This document shows positions 22,203-23,103 of a DNA stretch of 23,103 nt, one piece after another (position 1 is the first letter of the stretch; the number at the start of each line of letters is the position of its first letter). The translations under genes were made by a program, and so were the position numbers. The notes under the pieces were generated by a model. The model was not told the origin of the DNA. It made no database searches and saw only the letters and a program-made list of their open reading frames with translations. This DNA comes from a bacterium (lineage in GTDB: Bacteria; Patescibacteriota; Minisyncoccia; Phycocordibacterales; UBA918), in contig PAMC01000003.1 in NCBI GenBank assembly GCA_002710785.1, positions 1 through 23,103 of the forward strand, read 5' to 3'.

Positions 22203-22526
22203 ATGGTTATTCGAATGCGACATACGCGGGCTCACACCAAGAACCGCCGCTCACACCACGCGCTTAAAGCGCCTAATTTAGCGACTTGTGCAAACTGTGG
22301 AGCCACCCACCGCCCACACCACATGTGCCTCGAGTGTGGCTTTTACAACGGCCGTCAGGTGATGGATCTTAAGGCTAAAAAAGAGTCTCGAGAGGCTCGC
22401 TTGCAGGCTAAGCGTGAGGCTATTTCGGCCCAAGCAGCCCAAATCGACCCAACCGAGGCTGACTCTGTAGCTGAAGCACCAGCACCAGAAGCAATTGACG
22501 AGCCAAAAAGGGAAGAACAGAAGTAA
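22203..22526 (+). CDS. rpmF: Large ribosomal subunit protein bL32 with C-terminal extension
   Basis: The first 58 residues are bL32: MVIRMRHTRAHTKNRRSHHALKAP, then a zinc ribbon with Cys pairs CANC and CLEC and the family ending GFYNGRQV. The usual protein is about 55-65 aa. Here about 50 extra residues follow: a charged helix (DLKAKKESREARLQAKREA) and an Ala/Pro/Glu-rich tail ending KREEQK. The start at 22203 fits the MVxRMRHT pattern; the ATG at 22215 is less likely. Transcription comes from the promoter at 22060, and the leader carries a long hairpin. There is no SD. A terminator separates it from nusB. Confidence 0.95.
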   Translation: MVIRMRHTRAHTKNRRSHHALKAPNLATCANCGATHRPHHMCLECGFYNGRQVMDLKAKKESREARLQAKREAISAQAAQIDPTEADSVAEAPAPEAIDEPKREEQK

Positions 22527-22540
22527 CGGAGGGTAAATCC

Positions 22541-22572
22541 ACACAAAAACCGGCCTGAGCCGGTTTTTGTGT
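22541..22572. terminator. Rho-independent terminator after rpmF
   Basis: ACACAAAAACCGGC (22541-22554), loop CTGA, and GCCGGTTTTTGTGT (22559-22572) form a 14-bp stem containing the T5 run. Confidence 0.9.
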
Positions 22573-22583
22573 CAAAAAACCGC

Positions 22584-22589
22584 TATACT
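22584..22589 (+). promoter_or_regulatory. -10 box TATACT before nusB
   Basis: TATACT lies 32 nt before the nusB ATG. A second box, TATAGT (22611-22616), is only 5 nt before the start and is less likely to be used. Confidence 0.45.
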
Positions 22590-22621
22590 GTAAGGTAGTA
22601 ATCGTAGAGTTATAGTTCATT

Positions 22622-23103
22622 ATGGCCAATAGACACCTGTCCCGATCGATTGTACTGCAGACACTCTTTGAGTGGGATTTAAATAATTTTGACCGCAAGG
22701 CAACGACCGAGGCGCTTGAGCGCAACATCGAAGAATTTGCAAAAAACAAGAGCGACGAGCCGTTTATGGAGAAGTTGCTCGATGGCATTTTGCAGAAGCA
22801 ATCAGAACTTGACCTGGTGATCGAAAAGGCCGCACCCGACTGGCCGATCGACCGCATTTCGCCGGTGGATCGGAATATTCTACGTCTCGGGCTCTACGAG
22901 CTCTTATTTGCTGACCGCAAAGAGGTACCAGCCAAAGTAGCGATTAACGAAGCGATTGAGCTTGCCAAGCAGTTTGGTGGCGAAAACAGCAGCCGCTTCA
23001 TCAATGGCGTCTTGGGCGCGGTGTACAAAGAAATTGGCGAGCCAGGAAAAGACGAGGTGGGAAAAAAGCGCAAGCGCGACATCCCGTTTGAAGAGATGCC
23101 CGT
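22622..23103 (+). CDS. nusB: Transcription antitermination factor NusB (3' end beyond window)
   Basis: NusB binds boxA RNA with ribosomal protein S10 (NusE) and supports antitermination of rRNA transcription. The 160 codons visible give an all-helical NusB fold: MANRHLSRSIVLQTLFEWDL, then EKLLDGILQKQSELDLVIEKAAPDWPIDRISPVDRNILRLGLYEL, then VPAKVAINEAIELAKQFGGENSSRFINGVLGAVYKE. These are the family's best conserved stretches. The family is normally about 140-150 aa. Here a charged tail (KDEVGKKRKRDIPFEEMP) runs on and the frame is still open at the window edge, so the end is not seen. There is no SD before the ATG. Confidence 0.95.
   Translation, partial: MANRHLSRSIVLQTLFEWDLNNFDRKATTEALERNIEEFAKNKSDEPFMEKLLDGILQKQSELDLVIEKAAPDWPIDRISPVDRNILRLGLYELLFADRKEVPAKVAINEAIELAKQFGGENSSRFINGVLGAVYKEIGEPGKDEVGKKRKRDIPFEEMP

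Noticed and set aside
1..23103. CRISPR array, integrase, transposase or rRNA genes
   Set aside because: No regularly spaced repeats, no recombinase or transposase domain and no rRNA sequence were seen.

Overview
The window looks like chromosomal DNA from a Candidate Phyla Radiation (Patescibacteria) bacterium, most likely a Parcubacteria-type lineage. This is inferred from protein character, not from a marker search. The signs are a pared-down phenylalanyl-tRNA synthetase, a CPR-style L32 (MVIRMRHTRAHTKNRRSHHALK), small sortase and Ig-repeat surface proteins, an almost complete lack of Shine-Dalgarno (SD) sequences before core genes, and -10 boxes of the TATA(C/G)T type only 7-11 nt before several start codons (leaderless or nearly so). 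TGA, TAG and TAA all end clear genes, so the standard bacterial code applies.

Layout. 1-266: a stem-rich non-coding stretch, unidentified, then a promoter. 267-2991: membrane glycosyltransferase and a PEGA-like membrane protein. 3017-5679: pheS-pheT. 5693-5976: a small minus-strand gene with its own promoter, SD and hairpin. 6040-8246: gyrB behind an extended -10 promoter and a possible 30-aa upstream ORF. 8279-9037: an HD-domain phosphohydrolase gene broken by one in-frame TAG. 9134-11126: divergent CARDB-type surface protein (minus) and sortase (plus), with a structured leader between them. 11130-11443: a GIY-YIG gene between repeats. 11459-12630: a self-contained two-gene unit (lipoprotein plus secreted protein). 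12683-15349: an 888-aa surface protein with six Ig-like repeats and a VPYTG sortase-like motif. 15487-17256 (minus): thrS, preceded by a T-box riboswitch with a complete antiterminator/terminator switch. 17493-17741: a small gene. 17783-20992 (minus): dnaE, divergent from rnhB (21035-21676). 21698-22053: a small Cys-rich protein gene unit. 22060-23103: rpmF, with a long hairpin leader, then nusB, which is cut by the window end.

How the parts fit. Most of the window is information processing (PheRS, ThrS, gyrase, DNA polymerase III alpha, RNase HII, L32, NusB). A cell-envelope block at 9-15 kb combines a sortase with two secreted, membrane-anchored Ig/CARDB-type proteins. The least expected finding is the T-box before thrS. 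The second theme is two classes of gene: core and envelope genes have no SD, while the five small unknown genes in the gaps all have an SD, mostly with their own promoter and terminator.
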